Positions 29,791-40,615 of a stretch of 64,000 nucleotides of DNA are shown piece by piece (positions within the stretch are counted from its first letter, which is position 1; each line of letters begins with the position of its first letter). The position numbers were made by a program, and so were the translations under genes. The notes beneath the pieces were generated by a model, which was not told the DNA's origin, did no database searches, and saw only the letters and a list, made by a program, of their open reading frames with translations. The stretch is from Candidatus Thiodiazotropha endoloripes (lineage in GTDB: Bacteria > Pseudomonadota > Gammaproteobacteria > Chromatiales > Chromatiaceae): positions 248,001-312,000 of the forward strand of contig NZ_LVJW01000006.1 in assembly GCF_001708965.1 (NCBI RefSeq). Direction: 5' to 3'.

Positions 29791-32604
29791 TCAATTCAAG
29801 CGGCCGTGGCACTGCTTATACTTTTTCCCGGAACCACAGGGGCAGGGTTCATTGCGCCCGATCTTACGCCCATCCCGGACAAACGGTTGATGTGCCTCCT
29901 CCTGCTCAGGCGCCGGCTGTTCAGCTTCCGACTCGCCGGCCAGCCCTTCAAATGTCTCATGTTTGAACTCAAACTCATTGACCTGGGGCTGTTGCTCCTG
30001 CAGCGCCAGCTCTTCCGGCATCTGAACCTGAACTTTCGAAAGCAGGCTGACCACCTCCTGCTTGATACTCTCCAGCATGCCGGAGAACATGGAGAAGGCT
30101 TCCCGCTTATACTCCTGCTTGGGGTTTTTCTGCGCATAACCACGCAGGTGAATGCCCTGTCGCAGATAGTCCATGGCAGCCAGATGCTCTTTCCAGTGAC
30201 TATCCAGGGTCTGCAACATCATCGCCTTTTCAAACTGGCGCATGTTCTCGTCACCCACCAGGGTCTGTTTCTCCTGGTAGCTGGAGGAGAGCCTATCGAG
30301 GATCTTCGCCTTCAAGGTCTCTTCATGCAGATCACTGTCATCATCCAGCCACTGCTGTAGCGGCCATTCACCACTGAATGTTTCGGCCAGGGCTTCACTC
30401 AATCCAGGCACATCCCACTGCTCTTCGATGGAGTCCCGGGGAATGTGGGCATGAAAGACTTCATCCAGCACATCTTCACGCAGCGCCGAGATGGAACTGG
30501 AGACATCCGAGGTATCCATCAGATCGTTACGCTGCTCGTAGACCACCTTACGCTGATCGTTGGCCACATCATCATATTCGAGCAGTTGCTTACGAATATC
30601 GAAGTTACGCCCTTCGACCTTGCGCTGGGCATTCTCGATCGCACGGGAGACCCAGGGGTGTTCAATCGCCTCGCCTTTTTCCATACCCATCTTCTGCATC
30701 AGTCCGCCAACCTTGTCGGAGGCGAAGATACGCATCAGGCTGTCTTGCAGAGAGAGATAGAAACGACTCGAACCCGGATCACCCTGACGGCCGGAACGTC
30801 CACGTAGCTGGTTGTCGATGCGTCGTGACTCGTGACGCTCGGTACCGATCACATGCAGGCCGCCGGCCTCCAATACCTGTTTGTGAACCTTTTTCCACTG
30901 CGCTTTATAGTCTTCCACCGTCGCGGGATCAGGGTTATCCCCGAGTGTTTCCAACTCAGTATCCAGATTACCGCCGAGTACGATATCGGTACCACGACCC
31001 GCCATGTTGGTGGCGATGGTAACGGCTCCTGGCACACCCGCCTGGGCAACGATTGCCGCCTCCTGTTCATGGTGCTTGGCATTCAACACCTTGTGCGGCA
31101 CCTTGGCTTTCTCCAGCAACCCGGAGACCAACTCGGAGGTCTCGATGGAAGCGGTACCGACCAGCACCGGCTGGCCCCGTTTCACACAATCCTGGACATC
31201 TTCCAGGATGGCATCATATTTCTCTTCCGGGGTGAGGTAGACAAGGTCACCCATATCGTCCCGCACCATTGCCTGGTTGGTCGGGATCACCACCACTTCG
31301 AGACCGTAGATCTGTTGAAATTCAAACGCCTCGGTATCCGCTGTACCGGTCATACCGGAGAGTTTGTCATACAGCCGGAAGTAGTTCTGGAAGGTGATCG
31401 AAGCCAGGGTCTGATTCTCTTTCTGAATCTCCACCCCCTCTTTGGCTTCCACCGCCTGATGCTGTCCGTCGGACCAGCGACGCCCCGGCATGGTACGACC
31501 GGTAAACTCATCAACGATGACGATCTGACCATCCTTGACAATGTAATCCACATTACGCTGAAACAGCGCATGAGCGCGCAGTGCCGCATTGGCATGATGC
31601 ATGAGGATGATATTGGCGCTGTCGTAGAGACTGGCACCCTCCTCCAGCAATCCGGCCTCGGTCAGCATCTCCTCCACATGCTGGTGGCCCTCTTCACTGA
31701 AGTAGACCTGCTTGGCCTTTTCATCCACCGAGTAGTCACCCGGACCAAAATCGGGCTTACCCTCTTCATTGGTGATCGGATCCTGGCGGGTCAGGCTTGG
31801 AATGATCTTATTCACAGCCATGTAGAGTTCGGAGGAGTCGTCGGTCGGCCCGGAGATGATCAGCGGCGTACGGGCCTCATCGATCAGGATCGAATCGACC
31901 TCATCGACGATGGCAAAAAACGGCGGACGCTGCACCCGCTGGTCGCTGCTGAAGGCCATGTTGTCGCGCAGATAGTCGAAGCCATATTCATTGTTGGTGC
32001 CGTAGGTGATATCGGCGGCGTAGGCCTCCTTGCGGGAGACCGGACGCAGATGCAGATAGCCTCCCTTGGCGCCATCATATTCGGGATCGTAGAGATAGGA
32101 TGTACTGTCCGGCCCTGCACCACCGGATGAGTTGATCACCCCGGTGCTGAGACCAAGAAAATGGTAGATGCGCCCCATCCAGGCCGCATCACGTCGGGCC
32201 AGATAGTCATTCACCGTGACCACATGAACCCCTTTCGCCGGCAGGGCGTTGAGATAGGCGGCCAGGGTAGCCACCAGGGTCTTACCCTCACCGGTACGCA
32301 TCTCGGCAATTTTGCCTTGATGGAGTACCATGCCGCCAATCATCTGCACATCGAAGTGGCGCATCTGCATGGTCCGTCGCCCGGCTTCGCGTACCACGGC
32401 GAAGGCTTCCTGCATCAGGCCGTCCAGATTCTCACCTGCATCCAACCGTGCACGGAAATCCACCGTTTTCTGCTTTAAGGCATCGTCTGAGAGCTGTTCG
32501 ATTTCGGACTCCAGATTGGTAATCTGGGCGACCGTTTTTGTCATTCGTTTTACCAGCCGGTCATTACGGCTGCCAAAGATCTTTGTAAAGATTTTACTAA
32601 CCAT
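29791..32604 (-). CDS. secA: Preprotein translocase ATPase SecA
   Basis: Motor ATPase that pushes preproteins through SecYEG. The 937-residue protein has the DEAD-like Walker [21 protein letters not shown], the Walker [18 protein letters not shown], the second helicase domain with [13 protein letters not shown] and [19 protein letters not shown], and the C-terminal zinc site [18 protein letters not shown] that binds SecB. The start at 32604 ([12 protein letters not shown]) has AGGA upstream; the longer open frame to 32652 is not family-like. It is downstream of the M23 gene with about 255 bp between. Confidence 0.97.
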   Translation of the reverse strand: MVSKIFTKIFGSRNDRLVKRMTKTVAQITNLESEIEQLSDDALKQKTVDFRARLDAGENLDGLMQEAFAVVREAGRRTMQMRHFDVQMIGGMVLHQGKIAEMRTGEGKTLVATLAAYLNALPAKGVHVVTVNDYLARRDAAWMGRIYHFLGLSTGVINSSGGAGPDSTSYLYDPEYDGAKGGYLHLRPVSRKEAYAADITYGTNNEYGFDYLRDNMAFSSDQRVQRPPFFAIVDEVDSILIDEARTPLIISGPTDDSSELYMAVNKIIPSLTRQDPITNEEGKPDFGPGDYSVDEKAKQVYFSEEGHQHVEEMLTEAGLLEEGASLYDSANIILMHHANAALRAHALFQRNVDYIVKDGQIVIVDEFTGRTMPGRRWSDGQHQAVEAKEGVEIQKENQTLASITFQNYFRLYDKLSGMTGTADTEAFEFQQIYGLEVVVIPTNQAMVRDDMGDLVYLTPEEKYDAILEDVQDCVKRGQPVLVGTASIETSELVSGLLEKAKVPHKVLNAKHHEQEAAIVAQAGVPGAVTIATNMAGRGTDIVLGGNLDTELETLGDNPDPATVEDYKAQWKKVHKQVLEAGGLHVIGTERHESRRIDNQLRGRSGRQGDPGSSRFYLSLQDSLMRIFASDKVGGLMQKMGMEKGEAIEHPWVSRAIENAQRKVEGRNFDIRKQLLEYDDVANDQRKVVYEQRNDLMDTSDVSSSISALREDVLDEVFHAHIPRDSIEEQWDVPGLSEALAETFSGEWPLQQWLDDDSDLHEETLKAKILDRLSSSYQEKQTLVGDENMRQFEKAMMLQTLDSHWKEHLAAMDYLRQGIHLRGYAQKNPKQEYKREAFSMFSGMLESIKQEVVSLLSKVQVQMPEELALQEQQPQVNEFEFKHETFEGLAGESEAEQPAPEQEEAHQPFVRDGRKIGRNEPCPCGSGKKYKQCHGRLN

Positions 32605-32859
32605 GAATCCTGGTTTCCGTGAGAATGCGAAATGTTTGCGATCATACAGCATGCCGTAGCGATGCAGAAGGATAAGCTGATCATCTCAGGCTGGATCGCG
32701 TTCAGCCTGCGTCCCCTATGTGGGGATTGGCGCTCACAAATTCAACCACAGCGATAAACAATCCATCGGCAGAGAGGATTGCAGACAGCTCAAAGTCTTA
32801 AGCGGAAACAGAATGTGACATCAGTGGATGTCGACAGGGAAAATCAAGCAAGCGGATCT

Positions 32860-33792
32860 TCAGCCCTTATCGCGTTTCGACAGGATATATTTCGTGGGGT
32901 CGACAATCTTGCCGTTTCGTACCACCTCGAAATGGACATGAGGCCCTGTGGAGCGGCCGGTAGAGCCCATTTTGGCAACCACCTCTCCCTGCTTCACCCG
33001 ATCGCCAATCTCAACCAGGATCTCTGCATTGTGCCCGTATCGGGTGACGTAGCCTTTGCCATGGTTGATCTCGACCAGTTTACCGTAACCATAACGATCA
33101 TCGGCCCAGGTCACTACTCCGGCAGCCACCGCAACCACATCGGATCCCGATTTGCCGGCGAAATCCATACCTTTGTGCATCGCACGTTTACCGGTAAACG
33201 GATCATTGCGCATACCGAAGTAGGAGGAGATCCAGCCTTTTTTCACCGGACGACCCGCCGGATGAACGGAATTCTCCAGATTTGAGTTCATGATCAGGTC
33301 TTCCACCAGATTGAGTTGCTGATGACGATGCTCGATCATCGCTTCAAGCTGCTCCATCTCGTGCAACAGATCAGGCAGCGCCGATGCCTCGCTCACGGAT
33401 GAGATCCCATTCGGACCACCCAGGGCAGGAAGTGCTTCAAAACTGAACTCCCCTTTATCCAATCCACCGATCGTGACCAGTCGCTCACCCAGTGCATCGA
33501 GACGCAACAGTTGGGACTGAATCTGGCCGACACGAATCGCCAGGGCATCGATGCCACTTTGGGTATCGATTTTCATATCCTGCAGGGTCTGACGCTCCTT
33601 GGCAAAGCTGTTCTCCAGACTGGTCACCAGCTGGTGTTCTGGAAACTCCGTATCACTGACGCCCATTTGGTAGCCCGTCCACAACATGGCCACACCAAAC
33701 AGCAGACCCAATAGCAGAAAAACCCCCGGCATCAGCCACCTGGAGGCGAGATCGTAATCTTGTACAGCACCGCGTAAGTATATGAATTTCAT
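32860..33792 (-). CDS. Membrane-anchored M23 family metallopeptidase
   Basis: Predicted periplasmic peptidoglycan endopeptidase or amidase activator. One membrane helix at about 22-45 precedes a coiled-coil-like region (about 60-190). The M23 domain follows, with FGMRNDPFTG, the zinc ligands HKGMDFAG and the HVHFEVV motif, plus YGHNAEI. All ligands look intact, so the enzyme is likely active. The position between lpxC/dcw genes and secA is common in gammaproteobacteria. It is divergent from the DciA-like gene. Confidence 0.9.
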   Translation of the reverse strand: MKFIYLRGAVQDYDLASRWLMPGVFLLLGLLFGVAMLWTGYQMGVSDTEFPEHQLVTSLENSFAKERQTLQDMKIDTQSGIDALAIRVGQIQSQLLRLDALGERLVTIGGLDKGEFSFEALPALGGPNGISSVSEASALPDLLHEMEQLEAMIEHRHQQLNLVEDLIMNSNLENSVHPAGRPVKKGWISSYFGMRNDPFTGKRAMHKGMDFAGKSGSDVVAVAAGVVTWADDRYGYGKLVEINHGKGYVTRYGHNAEILVEIGDRVKQGEVVAKMGSTGRSTGPHVHFEVVRNGKIVDPTKYILSKRDKG

Positions 33793-33914
33793 AGCAAAAA
33801 ATACTTAAAGAACTGACCCTGTCAATACATTTCTTCGGTCAAAAACTCTCGAACTTTACCACTTTCCGGGCAAAATGTGATGTTTTTTCTTTAAAACTGC
33901 TCTAAGCTCGCGCT

Positions 33915-34349
33915 ATGAAATCGGTCAGGAACATTGTTGGCAGCAACTCAACTCCAGCAAAACTGGGCAAAAGAGTGGCTGACTACGAAGCACTCTGCAA
34001 GATGGTCAGGTCCAACCTGCCAGCCCCTCTCGACCAGCAGCTGAAGGCCACCGTACTGCAAGCGGGCGTGCTCAGTCTGTTCGTCTCTTCCCCGGTGTGG
34101 GCCAGCCGGCTGCGCTACGCTGCTCCCCAATTGCTTGAGCAACTGCAGCAGCACGGATTGGGAGTTGAGCGGATACGCACCCGTATCCTGCTAGAAGCTG
34201 GAATAAAACCCTCTTCCCTGAAGCACAAAACCCTCTCCTTGAGCAAACATAACGGTGAAATATTGCGTCAAACAGCCGCCGCGATCCGTGATCCGGACCT
34301 CAGTGAGGCGCTGTTGAAATTGAGCCGGCATGGCGAAGAGGGAAAATAA
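33915..34349 (+). CDS. DUF721 / DciA-like helicase-loader protein
   Basis: Protein of 144 residues with the DUF721 core: ADYEALCKMVRSNLPAPL and KATVLQAGVLSLFVSSPVWASRLRY, a nucleic-acid-binding KH-like fold of DciA proteins. DciA helps load the replicative helicase DnaB in bacteria that lack DnaC. The location next to lpxC and secA matches many genomes. It is convergent with lpxC and shares a terminator whose stem begins inside its stop codon. Confidence 0.85.
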   Translation: MKSVRNIVGSNSTPAKLGKRVADYEALCKMVRSNLPAPLDQQLKATVLQAGVLSLFVSSPVWASRLRYAAPQLLEQLQQHGLGVERIRTRILLEAGIKPSSLKHKTLSLSKHNGEILRQTAAAIRDPDLSEALLKLSRHGEEGK

Positions 34350-34374
34350 CCCCCCTGAGTGAAGCAGGGGGGTT
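34348..34374. terminator. Bidirectional terminator between dciA-like gene and lpxC
   Basis: Ten-base-pair stem AACCCCCCTG/CAGGGGGGTT with a seven-base loop. On the minus strand it is followed by ATTTT, ending the dcw-lpxC transcripts. On the plus strand it follows the DciA-like stop directly. Confidence 0.85.
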
Positions 34375-34391
34375 ATGAATGTTTACAGGTT

Positions 34392-35309
34392 CTAAGAGAC
34401 CGTAAGATGAGCAGGCTGCATGTAGGAGATCGGCGCGTCCTCCGGCTCTTCGAAGGTAATCTCCTCCCAGGCATCCTCCTGACTGATCAGCTCAAGCAGC
34501 AGCCGGTTGTTCAAGGCATGTCCAGATTTATGACCATTGAAGGCGCCAACCAGACTGTGTCCCAGAAGATAGAGGTCACCGATGGCGTCGAGGATTTTGT
34601 GCTTGACGAATTCATCTTCGTAGCGCAGGCCATCCACATTCATCACCCGGTAGTCATCGACCACAACCGCGTTGTCGAGACTGCCGCCAAGTGCCAGCTC
34701 TTTCTGTCGTAACATCTCGATATCACGCAAAAAGCCGAAGGTTCTCGCCCGACTGACCTCTCTGACAAAAGAGGTAGATGAGAAATCAATCGTGGCGAAC
34801 TGGGATCGCTCCTTGAAGGCGGGATGGTCAAAATCGATCGAGAAAGAGACCTTGAAACCATCAAAGGGTTCGAAACTGGCGCGTTTGTCACCCTCAACCA
34901 CTTCAACTTTTCGCTTGATACGAATGAACCGCTTGGCCTTGTTCTGCTCCTCAACCCCGGCGGACTGCAACAGAAACACGAAAGGACCGGCACTGCCGTC
35001 CATGATCGGCACTTCCGCTGCACTCACATCCACATAGGCGTTGTCGATACCCAGGCCAGCCAAAGCGGAGAGCAGATGCTCGACCGTGGAGACCCGCACC
35101 CCATCCTGTACCAGAGTACTGGAAAGCCTTGTATCTCCGACATTTTCCGCGCAGGCGCGAATCTCAACCGGCGGATCGAGATCGACCCGTCTGAAAATGA
35201 TTCCCGTATCCGGAGCGGCCGGTCGCAGGGTCAGGTAGACCTTCTCACCGGTGTGCAGTCCCACACCGGTAGCGCGTATCACGTTCTTCAACGTACGTTG
35301 CCAAATCAT
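34392..35309 (-). CDS. lpxC: UDP-3-O-acyl-N-acetylglucosamine deacetylase LpxC
   Basis: Zinc deacetylase committing UDP-GlcNAc precursors to lipid A. The 305 residues equal the E. coli length. Visible are [19 protein letters not shown], the zinc histidine in [31 protein letters not shown], the second zinc site [17 protein letters not shown] and the catalytic [10 protein letters not shown]. The open frame extends 18 codons upstream, but 35309 is the conserved start. It is the last gene of the dcw cluster, 153 bp after ftsZ, and may have its own promoter there. Confidence 0.96.
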   Translation of the reverse strand: MIWQRTLKNVIRATGVGLHTGEKVYLTLRPAAPDTGIIFRRVDLDPPVEIRACAENVGDTRLSSTLVQDGVRVSTVEHLLSALAGLGIDNAYVDVSAAEVPIMDGSAGPFVFLLQSAGVEEQNKAKRFIRIKRKVEVVEGDKRASFEPFDGFKVSFSIDFDHPAFKERSQFATIDFSSTSFVREVSRARTFGFLRDIEMLRQKELALGGSLDNAVVVDDYRVMNVDGLRYEDEFVKHKILDAIGDLYLLGHSLVGAFNGHKSGHALNNRLLLELISQEDAWEEITFEEPEDAPISYMQPAHLTVS

Positions 35310-35462
35310 CGACTCGCAGCTCCCATACTGAAAATGGCCATTGGCACCACAAAAGGCGCGCATGCTATCACAGCTGGTTCATCTGTAAAAACAGTTATAT
35401 TCCCAGCATTGTTGTAACAAGCATACAAAACTTGTCATCACATTGTAACTGGGAATTCTACA

Positions 35463-36641
35463 TTAGTCTGCCTGGCGACGTAAAAAAGCTGGTATATCCA
35501 GGTAATCCAGGTTGCCATCGGCGGTTGCCACTGCAGCACTGCGGTCACTGTTGCTATTTCGCAACACTGTGGGGCGATCCAACTCCCGATAGTCCTCCGG
35601 AACCCGCTGCGGTTCCTGGCTATCGACCAGTTTAACCGGTGGCAGATCCTCGACTTTGGTCGGTTTCGGCAGCTCGGCCTTGAGCCGTTCACCCAGACCG
35701 GTAGCCACCACGGTAACCCGCATATCGTTCTGCATGTCGGGATCGATGACAGTACCGACCACCACGGTGGCATCTTCATCGGCAAATTCACGAATCGTGG
35801 TGCCGACTTCGTCAAACTCACCGATCGCCAGATTGAGTCCGGCCGTGATATTTACAAGAATACCCTTCGCGCCGGCCAGATTGACATCTTCAAGCAGTGG
35901 ACTGCGAATCGCCCGTTCCGCCGCTTCGCGGGCTCGATTGTCACCATTCGCCTCACCGGAGCCCATCATCGCAGCACCCATCTCCGACATCACGGTTTTG
36001 ACGTCGGCGAAGTCCACGTTGATCAGCCCGGGCCGGGTGATCAGCTCGGCAATGCCCTGAACCGCATGCAGCAGCACATCATTGGCCGATTTGAAGGCAT
36101 TCAGCAGACTCATCTCCTTGCCGAGTACCGCCAACAACTTTTCATTGGGGATGGTGATCAGGGAATCCACATGTTTTCCCAGGTCTTCCATACCCTGTTC
36201 AGCGATCTTCATCCGTTTGCCCCCCTCAAAACCAAACGGTTTGGTGACCACCGCCACGGTCAGAATACCCAGATCCTTGGCGACCTGTGCTACCACAGGT
36301 GCGGCGCCGGTACCGGTTCCGCCACCCATTCCAGCGGTGATGAAGATCATATCCGCACCGTCGAGTGCCTCTTCGATACGGTCACGATCCTCAAGCGCCG
36401 CCTGGCGACCGATCTCAGGATCGGCACCCGCGCCCAATCCCTTGGTGATATCGGAACCGAGCTGCAGCAGGGTACGCACCTCACTGTTACGCAGTGCCTG
36501 GGCATCGGTGTTGGCACAGATGAAGTCGACCCCTTCAATCTCTCCGGTCAGCATATGATTGACCGCATTGCCGCCACCGCCGCCGACACCGATCACTTTG
36601 ATCACAGCATTCTGACTGTGTGTATCCATTAATTCAAACAT
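35463..36641 (-). CDS. ftsZ: Cell division protein FtsZ
   Basis: Tubulin-like GTPase forming the Z ring at midcell. The 392 residues have the tubulin signature GGGTGTG at 106-112, the GADPEIGRQAAL segment, the T7 synergy loop region NVDFADVKTVM and the conserved C-terminal tail DYLDIPAFLRRQ that binds FtsA and ZipA. GGAGG lies six bases before the ATG. It is preceded by ftsA in the usual order. Confidence 0.98.
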   Translation of the reverse strand: MFELMDTHSQNAVIKVIGVGGGGGNAVNHMLTGEIEGVDFICANTDAQALRNSEVRTLLQLGSDITKGLGAGADPEIGRQAALEDRDRIEEALDGADMIFITAGMGGGTGTGAAPVVAQVAKDLGILTVAVVTKPFGFEGGKRMKIAEQGMEDLGKHVDSLITIPNEKLLAVLGKEMSLLNAFKSANDVLLHAVQGIAELITRPGLINVDFADVKTVMSEMGAAMMGSGEANGDNRAREAAERAIRSPLLEDVNLAGAKGILVNITAGLNLAIGEFDEVGTTIREFADEDATVVVGTVIDPDMQNDMRVTVVATGLGERLKAELPKPTKVEDLPPVKLVDSQEPQRVPEDYRELDRPTVLRNSNSDRSAAVATADGNLDYLDIPAFLRRQAD

Positions 36642-36688
36642 GTTCTACCTCCGCGTCTGTTGCGCCTAACAGATGTCAAAAAATAAAA

Positions 36689-37924
36689 TTAAAAATTGCC
36701 CTGAAACCAATGCTTCATTCTTTCCCATATCGCTTTCAGGCCACCATCATTGGCCAACTCCCGCCCACCCTGGGCGCGATTTCGTTGACCAAACAGTAAC
36801 AATCCCACTCCAGTGGAATAGATCGGATTGCGCACCACGTCAGCCAGACCGCTGACATACTGGGGCACACCTAATCGCACCGGCATGTGAAATACCTCTT
36901 CCGCCAGATCGATAACTCCCTCGATCTTCGAACTGCCACCGGTCAGCACCACACCACCGGCAATCACATCTTCAAAACCACTTCGTCTCAACTCCGCCTG
37001 GATCAGCGTCATCAACTCTTCGTAACGTGGCTCGACCACCTCCGCCAGGGTCTGGCGGGAGAGCCTGCGCGGTGGCCGCTCGCCGATACTGGGCACCTCG
37101 ATGGTCTCATCGCTGGTCGCCAGCTGGGTCAAAGCGCAGGCATATTTGATCTTGATCTCTTCCGCATGCTGGGTCGGGGTACGCAGGGCGACCGCGATAT
37201 CGTTGGTCACCTGATCTCCGGCAATGGGGATCACCGCGGTATGGCGGATCGAACCACCGGTGAATACCGCGATATCGGTGGTGCCGCCACCGATGTCCAC
37301 CAGGCAGACACCCAGCTCTTTTTCGTCATCGCTCAACACGGAATAACTGGAGGCCAACTGCTCCAGAATCAGGTCATCCACGTCCAACCCGCAGCGACGC
37401 ACACACTTAACAATGTTCTGTGCCGCACTCACCGCACCGGTGACCATATGAACCCGGGCTTCGAGACGCACACCTGACATACCCACCGGATCGCGAATAC
37501 CTTCCTGTTCATCGATGATGAACTCTTGAGGCAGGATGTGCAGAATCTTCTGGTCGGCCGGTATGGCAACCGCCCGGGCGGCATCGATCACCCGTTCAAC
37601 ATCGCTCTGACTGACCTCTTTGTCCTTGATTGCAACAATACCGTGGGAATTGAGGCTGCGGATATGGCTGCCGGCAATCCCGGCAAAGACTGAATGGATC
37701 TCACAACCCGCCATCAGCTCCGCCTCTTCAACCGCACGCTGAATCGACTGCACCGTGGACTCGATATTCACCACGACTCCCTTCTTCAATCCGCGTGAAG
37801 GATGGGAACCGATACCGATAATCTCAATGCCATTGTCCGCTTTGATCTCGCCAACAATGGCCACCACCTTCGAGGTACCGATATCGAGCCCGATGATCAG
37901 GTTTTTCTCACTTCGTTTAGTCAT
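36689..37924 (-). CDS. ftsA: Cell division protein FtsA
   Basis: Actin-like membrane tether of the Z ring, 411 residues. It shows IIGLDIGTSKVVAIVGE (phosphate-1), the SHIRSLNSHG block, VDIGGGTTDIAVF (phosphate-2), VLTGGSSKIEG (adenosine site) and the amphipathic C-terminal helix IWERMKHWFQ that anchors it to the membrane. It lies four bases after ftsQ and 47 bp before ftsZ. Confidence 0.97.
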   Translation of the reverse strand: MTKRSEKNLIIGLDIGTSKVVAIVGEIKADNGIEIIGIGSHPSRGLKKGVVVNIESTVQSIQRAVEEAELMAGCEIHSVFAGIAGSHIRSLNSHGIVAIKDKEVSQSDVERVIDAARAVAIPADQKILHILPQEFIIDEQEGIRDPVGMSGVRLEARVHMVTGAVSAAQNIVKCVRRCGLDVDDLILEQLASSYSVLSDDEKELGVCLVDIGGGTTDIAVFTGGSIRHTAVIPIAGDQVTNDIAVALRTPTQHAEEIKIKYACALTQLATSDETIEVPSIGERPPRRLSRQTLAEVVEPRYEELMTLIQAELRRSGFEDVIAGGVVLTGGSSKIEGVIDLAEEVFHMPVRLGVPQYVSGLADVVRNPIYSTGVGLLLFGQRNRAQGGRELANDGGLKAIWERMKHWFQGNF

Positions 37925-37928
37925 GCAT

Positions 37929-38786
37929 CTACCCGGGACTTTTGCCCGTTTTCCTCAAATTATTTTCGGAATCTGCGCGGCTCATCCGAGCCCCATCCCT
38001 ATAAAACCCCAACGCCTGGCCAGCTTCGGCAGTCGCTTCCTCATTGGTCCGCCACTGCACGGAAAAGCCATTGGTATATCTCAAATCAACACTCACCAGC
38101 TGACGATCATGCTGCGCCATCAGATCGGGATAGAGACGCACAAAGCGGGTCAGCCTCTGCATCACATCCCGCCGCCCCAACTGGAGTAACAGGCCACGCT
38201 CGGTTTTGATCCGCCAGGCCTGTCGCGCATCCACCCAGATCCGGGTCAGACTCAAACCTGCGGTATCGAGCAGGGTCTGCATACGCTGATACTCCCGGGT
38301 GATGGTCTTCGCCTGTTGAGCATCGCCAACCAGGGTCACCAGCCCCGGCAGCTGCGGCAGGTTCTCCGGCTCAAAGACCTCGGCCAACTGACTGACCATC
38401 GCCTCTTCACCCCAGTAGGCCAGTGGCTGATGTTCCGTTACCTGCACTCTCAGCTTGTCGGGCCAGACCCGTCGTATACTGGCCTGCTTTACCCAGGGCA
38501 TGGCTTCGATCTGCTCGCGCATCCGCTTCAAATCAATACTGAAAAAGCTGCCATTGACCGCTTCCGCAACGACCTGTTCCAGGCGCTCCCGCTTAACAAA
38601 TCGCATCTCACCGTCAACACCCACGGTACGAACCGGCATCACGGCGGGATCCCCCAGCATCCTCCCCACCCAATAGAGTGCGGAGATCATTACCAGGCAG
38701 AACAGCGCCAGCTTCAGCCACAGCAGACTGTTCTCAGGCAGTAGCGGTTTCTGCGGCTGTTTTGCACTCTGACGTCTGTTGCTCAT
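37929..38786 (-). CDS. ftsQ: Cell division protein FtsQ
   Basis: Bitopic inner-membrane protein linking FtsBL to the divisome. The 285 residues have a cytoplasmic basic N-terminus, one membrane helix (about 25-44), a POTRA domain with VKRERLEQVVAEAVNGSFFS and MPWVKQASIRRVWPDKLRV, and the FtsQ beta-domain. Its start overlaps the ddl stop by four bases (ATGA). Confidence 0.95.
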   Translation of the reverse strand: MSNRRQSAKQPQKPLLPENSLLWLKLALFCLVMISALYWVGRMLGDPAVMPVRTVGVDGEMRFVKRERLEQVVAEAVNGSFFSIDLKRMREQIEAMPWVKQASIRRVWPDKLRVQVTEHQPLAYWGEEAMVSQLAEVFEPENLPQLPGLVTLVGDAQQAKTITREYQRMQTLLDTAGLSLTRIWVDARQAWRIKTERGLLLQLGRRDVMQRLTRFVRLYPDLMAQHDRQLVSVDLRYTNGFSVQWRTNEEATAEAGQALGFYRDGARMSRADSENNLRKTGKSPG

Positions 38787-39715
38787 GACGCCACCTGCTG
38801 CTCATGACTGGTTTGCAGTATTCGCATCACCAGCTCATCAAAACCGATCCCGGCCGCCTTCGCCGCCATCGGCACCAGACTGTGATCGGTCATTCCCGGT
38901 ACCGTGTTGACTTCAATCAACCAGGGCTGGTGCTGCTCATCGAGCATCAGGTCGACTCGCCCCCAACCACTGGCACCCACCGTTTCGTAGGCCTTCCGGC
39001 AGAGTGATTGAAGTTGCGCTTCCTCCGCCTCGGGCAGACCACAGGGACAGAGGTACCGGGTGGTATCCGCACTGTACTTGGCCTGATAGTCGTAAAACTG
39101 ATGGGGTGTCTCGAGCCGGATCAGCGGCAGCATCTCCCCCTGCAGAAACCCTGCGGTATACTCCGCACCGACCACCCAGCGTTCCGCCAGAACCCGGCTG
39201 TCATACTCACTGGCGATCTGCCAGGCCTGCTGCAGCTGCTCTCGGTTTTCGACTTTGCTCATACCGATACTCGAACCCTCGGCACTGGGTTTGATGATCA
39301 GCGGATAACCCAACGCATCGGCCTGGTTGAGGTCTTCCTCCGTCTCGAGCAACACCGCGTCAGGTGTGGGCAGTGACAATCCCCGCCACAACACTTTGGT
39401 ACGGTGCTTCTCCATCGCCAACGACGATCCAAGCACACCACTGCCGGTATAGGGCAGACCCAGAGTCTGCAGGGCACCCTGCATGGTGCCGTCCTCGCCG
39501 CCGCGTCCGTGGAGAATGATGAAGGCCCGTTCGAAGCCTGCCCCGTCGAGCTGATTGAACACCCCCTCACCGGTATCTATGCCAACCGCATCGACACCGC
39601 TGCGCAGCAGTGCAGAGAGAACGGCGTCACCACTTCTCAGCGAGATCTCACGCTCCGCGGAACGACCTCCCATCAACACCGCCACCTTGCCAAAGCTGTC
39701 AGCTGAAACAGACAT
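38783..39715 (-). CDS. ddl: D-alanine-D-alanine ligase
   Basis: ATP-grasp enzyme making the D-Ala-D-Ala dipeptide for the peptidoglycan stem. The 310 residues contain VAVLMGGRSAEREISLRSG, HGRGGEDGTMQGALQTLGLPYTG-type substrate loop (partly shown), PLIIKPSAEGSSIG and the C-terminal ligand motif LIEVNTVPGMTDHSL. It abuts murB with no spacer and overlaps ftsQ by four bases. Confidence 0.96.
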   Translation of the reverse strand: MSVSADSFGKVAVLMGGRSAEREISLRSGDAVLSALLRSGVDAVGIDTGEGVFNQLDGAGFERAFIILHGRGGEDGTMQGALQTLGLPYTGSGVLGSSLAMEKHRTKVLWRGLSLPTPDAVLLETEEDLNQADALGYPLIIKPSAEGSSIGMSKVENREQLQQAWQIASEYDSRVLAERWVVGAEYTAGFLQGEMLPLIRLETPHQFYDYQAKYSADTTRYLCPCGLPEAEEAQLQSLCRKAYETVGASGWGRVDLMLDEQHQPWLIEVNTVPGMTDHSLVPMAAKAAGIGFDELVMRILQTSHEQQVAS

Positions 39716-40615
39716 CTACTTCGGCCCTCCCAGTCGGTGGACTTCAGTGATCAGATCGATACCGGTGGCCGCTTTCACTTCGCGCTGTACTGTCTCGATC
39801 AAAGTTTCGATATCCGCGGCCGTAGCGTCTCCCGTATTGACGATGAAGTTGGCGTGCTTTTCGGACACCTGGGCACCGCCCAACTGCCGGCCCTTCAATC
39901 CAATTGACTCGATCAGCCTCGCCGCATGGTCCCCAGGTGGATTGCGGAAGACCGAACCACAACTGGGCTGGGTGGTGGGCTGGGTGGCCGAACGTTTTGC
40001 CAGCAGCGCTCTGATCTTTTCCTGGGCCGCCGCCACATCACCAGCCAGCAGTGAGAGTTGGGCGGAGAGAAACCACTCACCTTCGGGTCTGCTCACATGG
40101 CGATAACCGACCTGGAAGTCGGTGGTCTCTCTTTGCCGGACCACACCGTAGCGATCGATGGTTTCGACCTGCTCCACCCTCTGCCAGGTTTCGCCACCGA
40201 ATGCACCTGCGTTCATCGCCAGGGCGCCTCCCATGGTGCCGGGAATACCGGCCAGGAACTCAACCCCGCAGCGTCCGGCTCTGGCAGCAACACGGGCAAC
40301 CTTCGCACAAGAGACACCGGCCTCGGCATAGATCCGCTGGTCGCCCAGCAAAGCGCACTCCTTCAACGATCCCTGAGTGGCGATCACGGTACCGTCGAAA
40401 CCACCATCCCGTACCAGTAGATTACTCCCCAACCCGAGCCAGAAGAGTGGTTCATCTTCATCCAGCTGAGCCAGAAAATTCACCAGATCATCCCGGTCAG
40501 CCGGCCGATAAAAGTGTTTCGCCGGTCCACCCACACGCCAGGTGGTATGCTTGGACAGAGGTTCGTCCAATCGCATCTCACCGCGCAGTGGTTGTGACTT
40601 CATCACCGGCATCAT
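39716..40615 (-). CDS. murB: UDP-N-acetylenolpyruvoylglucosamine reductase MurB
   Basis: FAD enzyme completing UDP-MurNAc. The 299 residues show TTWRVGGPAKHFYRPAD at the start, LGLGSNLLVRDGGFDG, GIPGTMGGALAMNAGAFGGE, and the catalytic serine region CGSVFRNPPGDHAARLIE. The shortened C-terminal region indicates a type II MurB (as in Bacillus) rather than the long E. coli type. Two ATGs at 40615 and 40612 are possible; both overlap the stop of the small upstream gene. Confidence 0.93.
   Translation of the reverse strand: MMPVMKSQPLRGEMRLDEPLSKHTTWRVGGPAKHFYRPADRDDLVNFLAQLDEDEPLFWLGLGSNLLVRDGGFDGTVIATQGSLKECALLGDQRIYAEAGVSCAKVARVAARAGRCGVEFLAGIPGTMGGALAMNAGAFGGETWQRVEQVETIDRYGVVRQRETTDFQVGYRHVSRPEGEWFLSAQLSLLAGDVAAAQEKIRALLAKRSATQPTTQPSCGSVFRNPPGDHAARLIESIGLKGRQLGGAQVSEKHANFIVNTGDATAADIETLIETVQREVKAATGIDLITEVHRLGGPK

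Noticed and set aside
30832-32130. 432-codon plus-strand open frame
   Set aside because: Antisense to secA, whose motifs are unmistakable; a by-product of codon bias.
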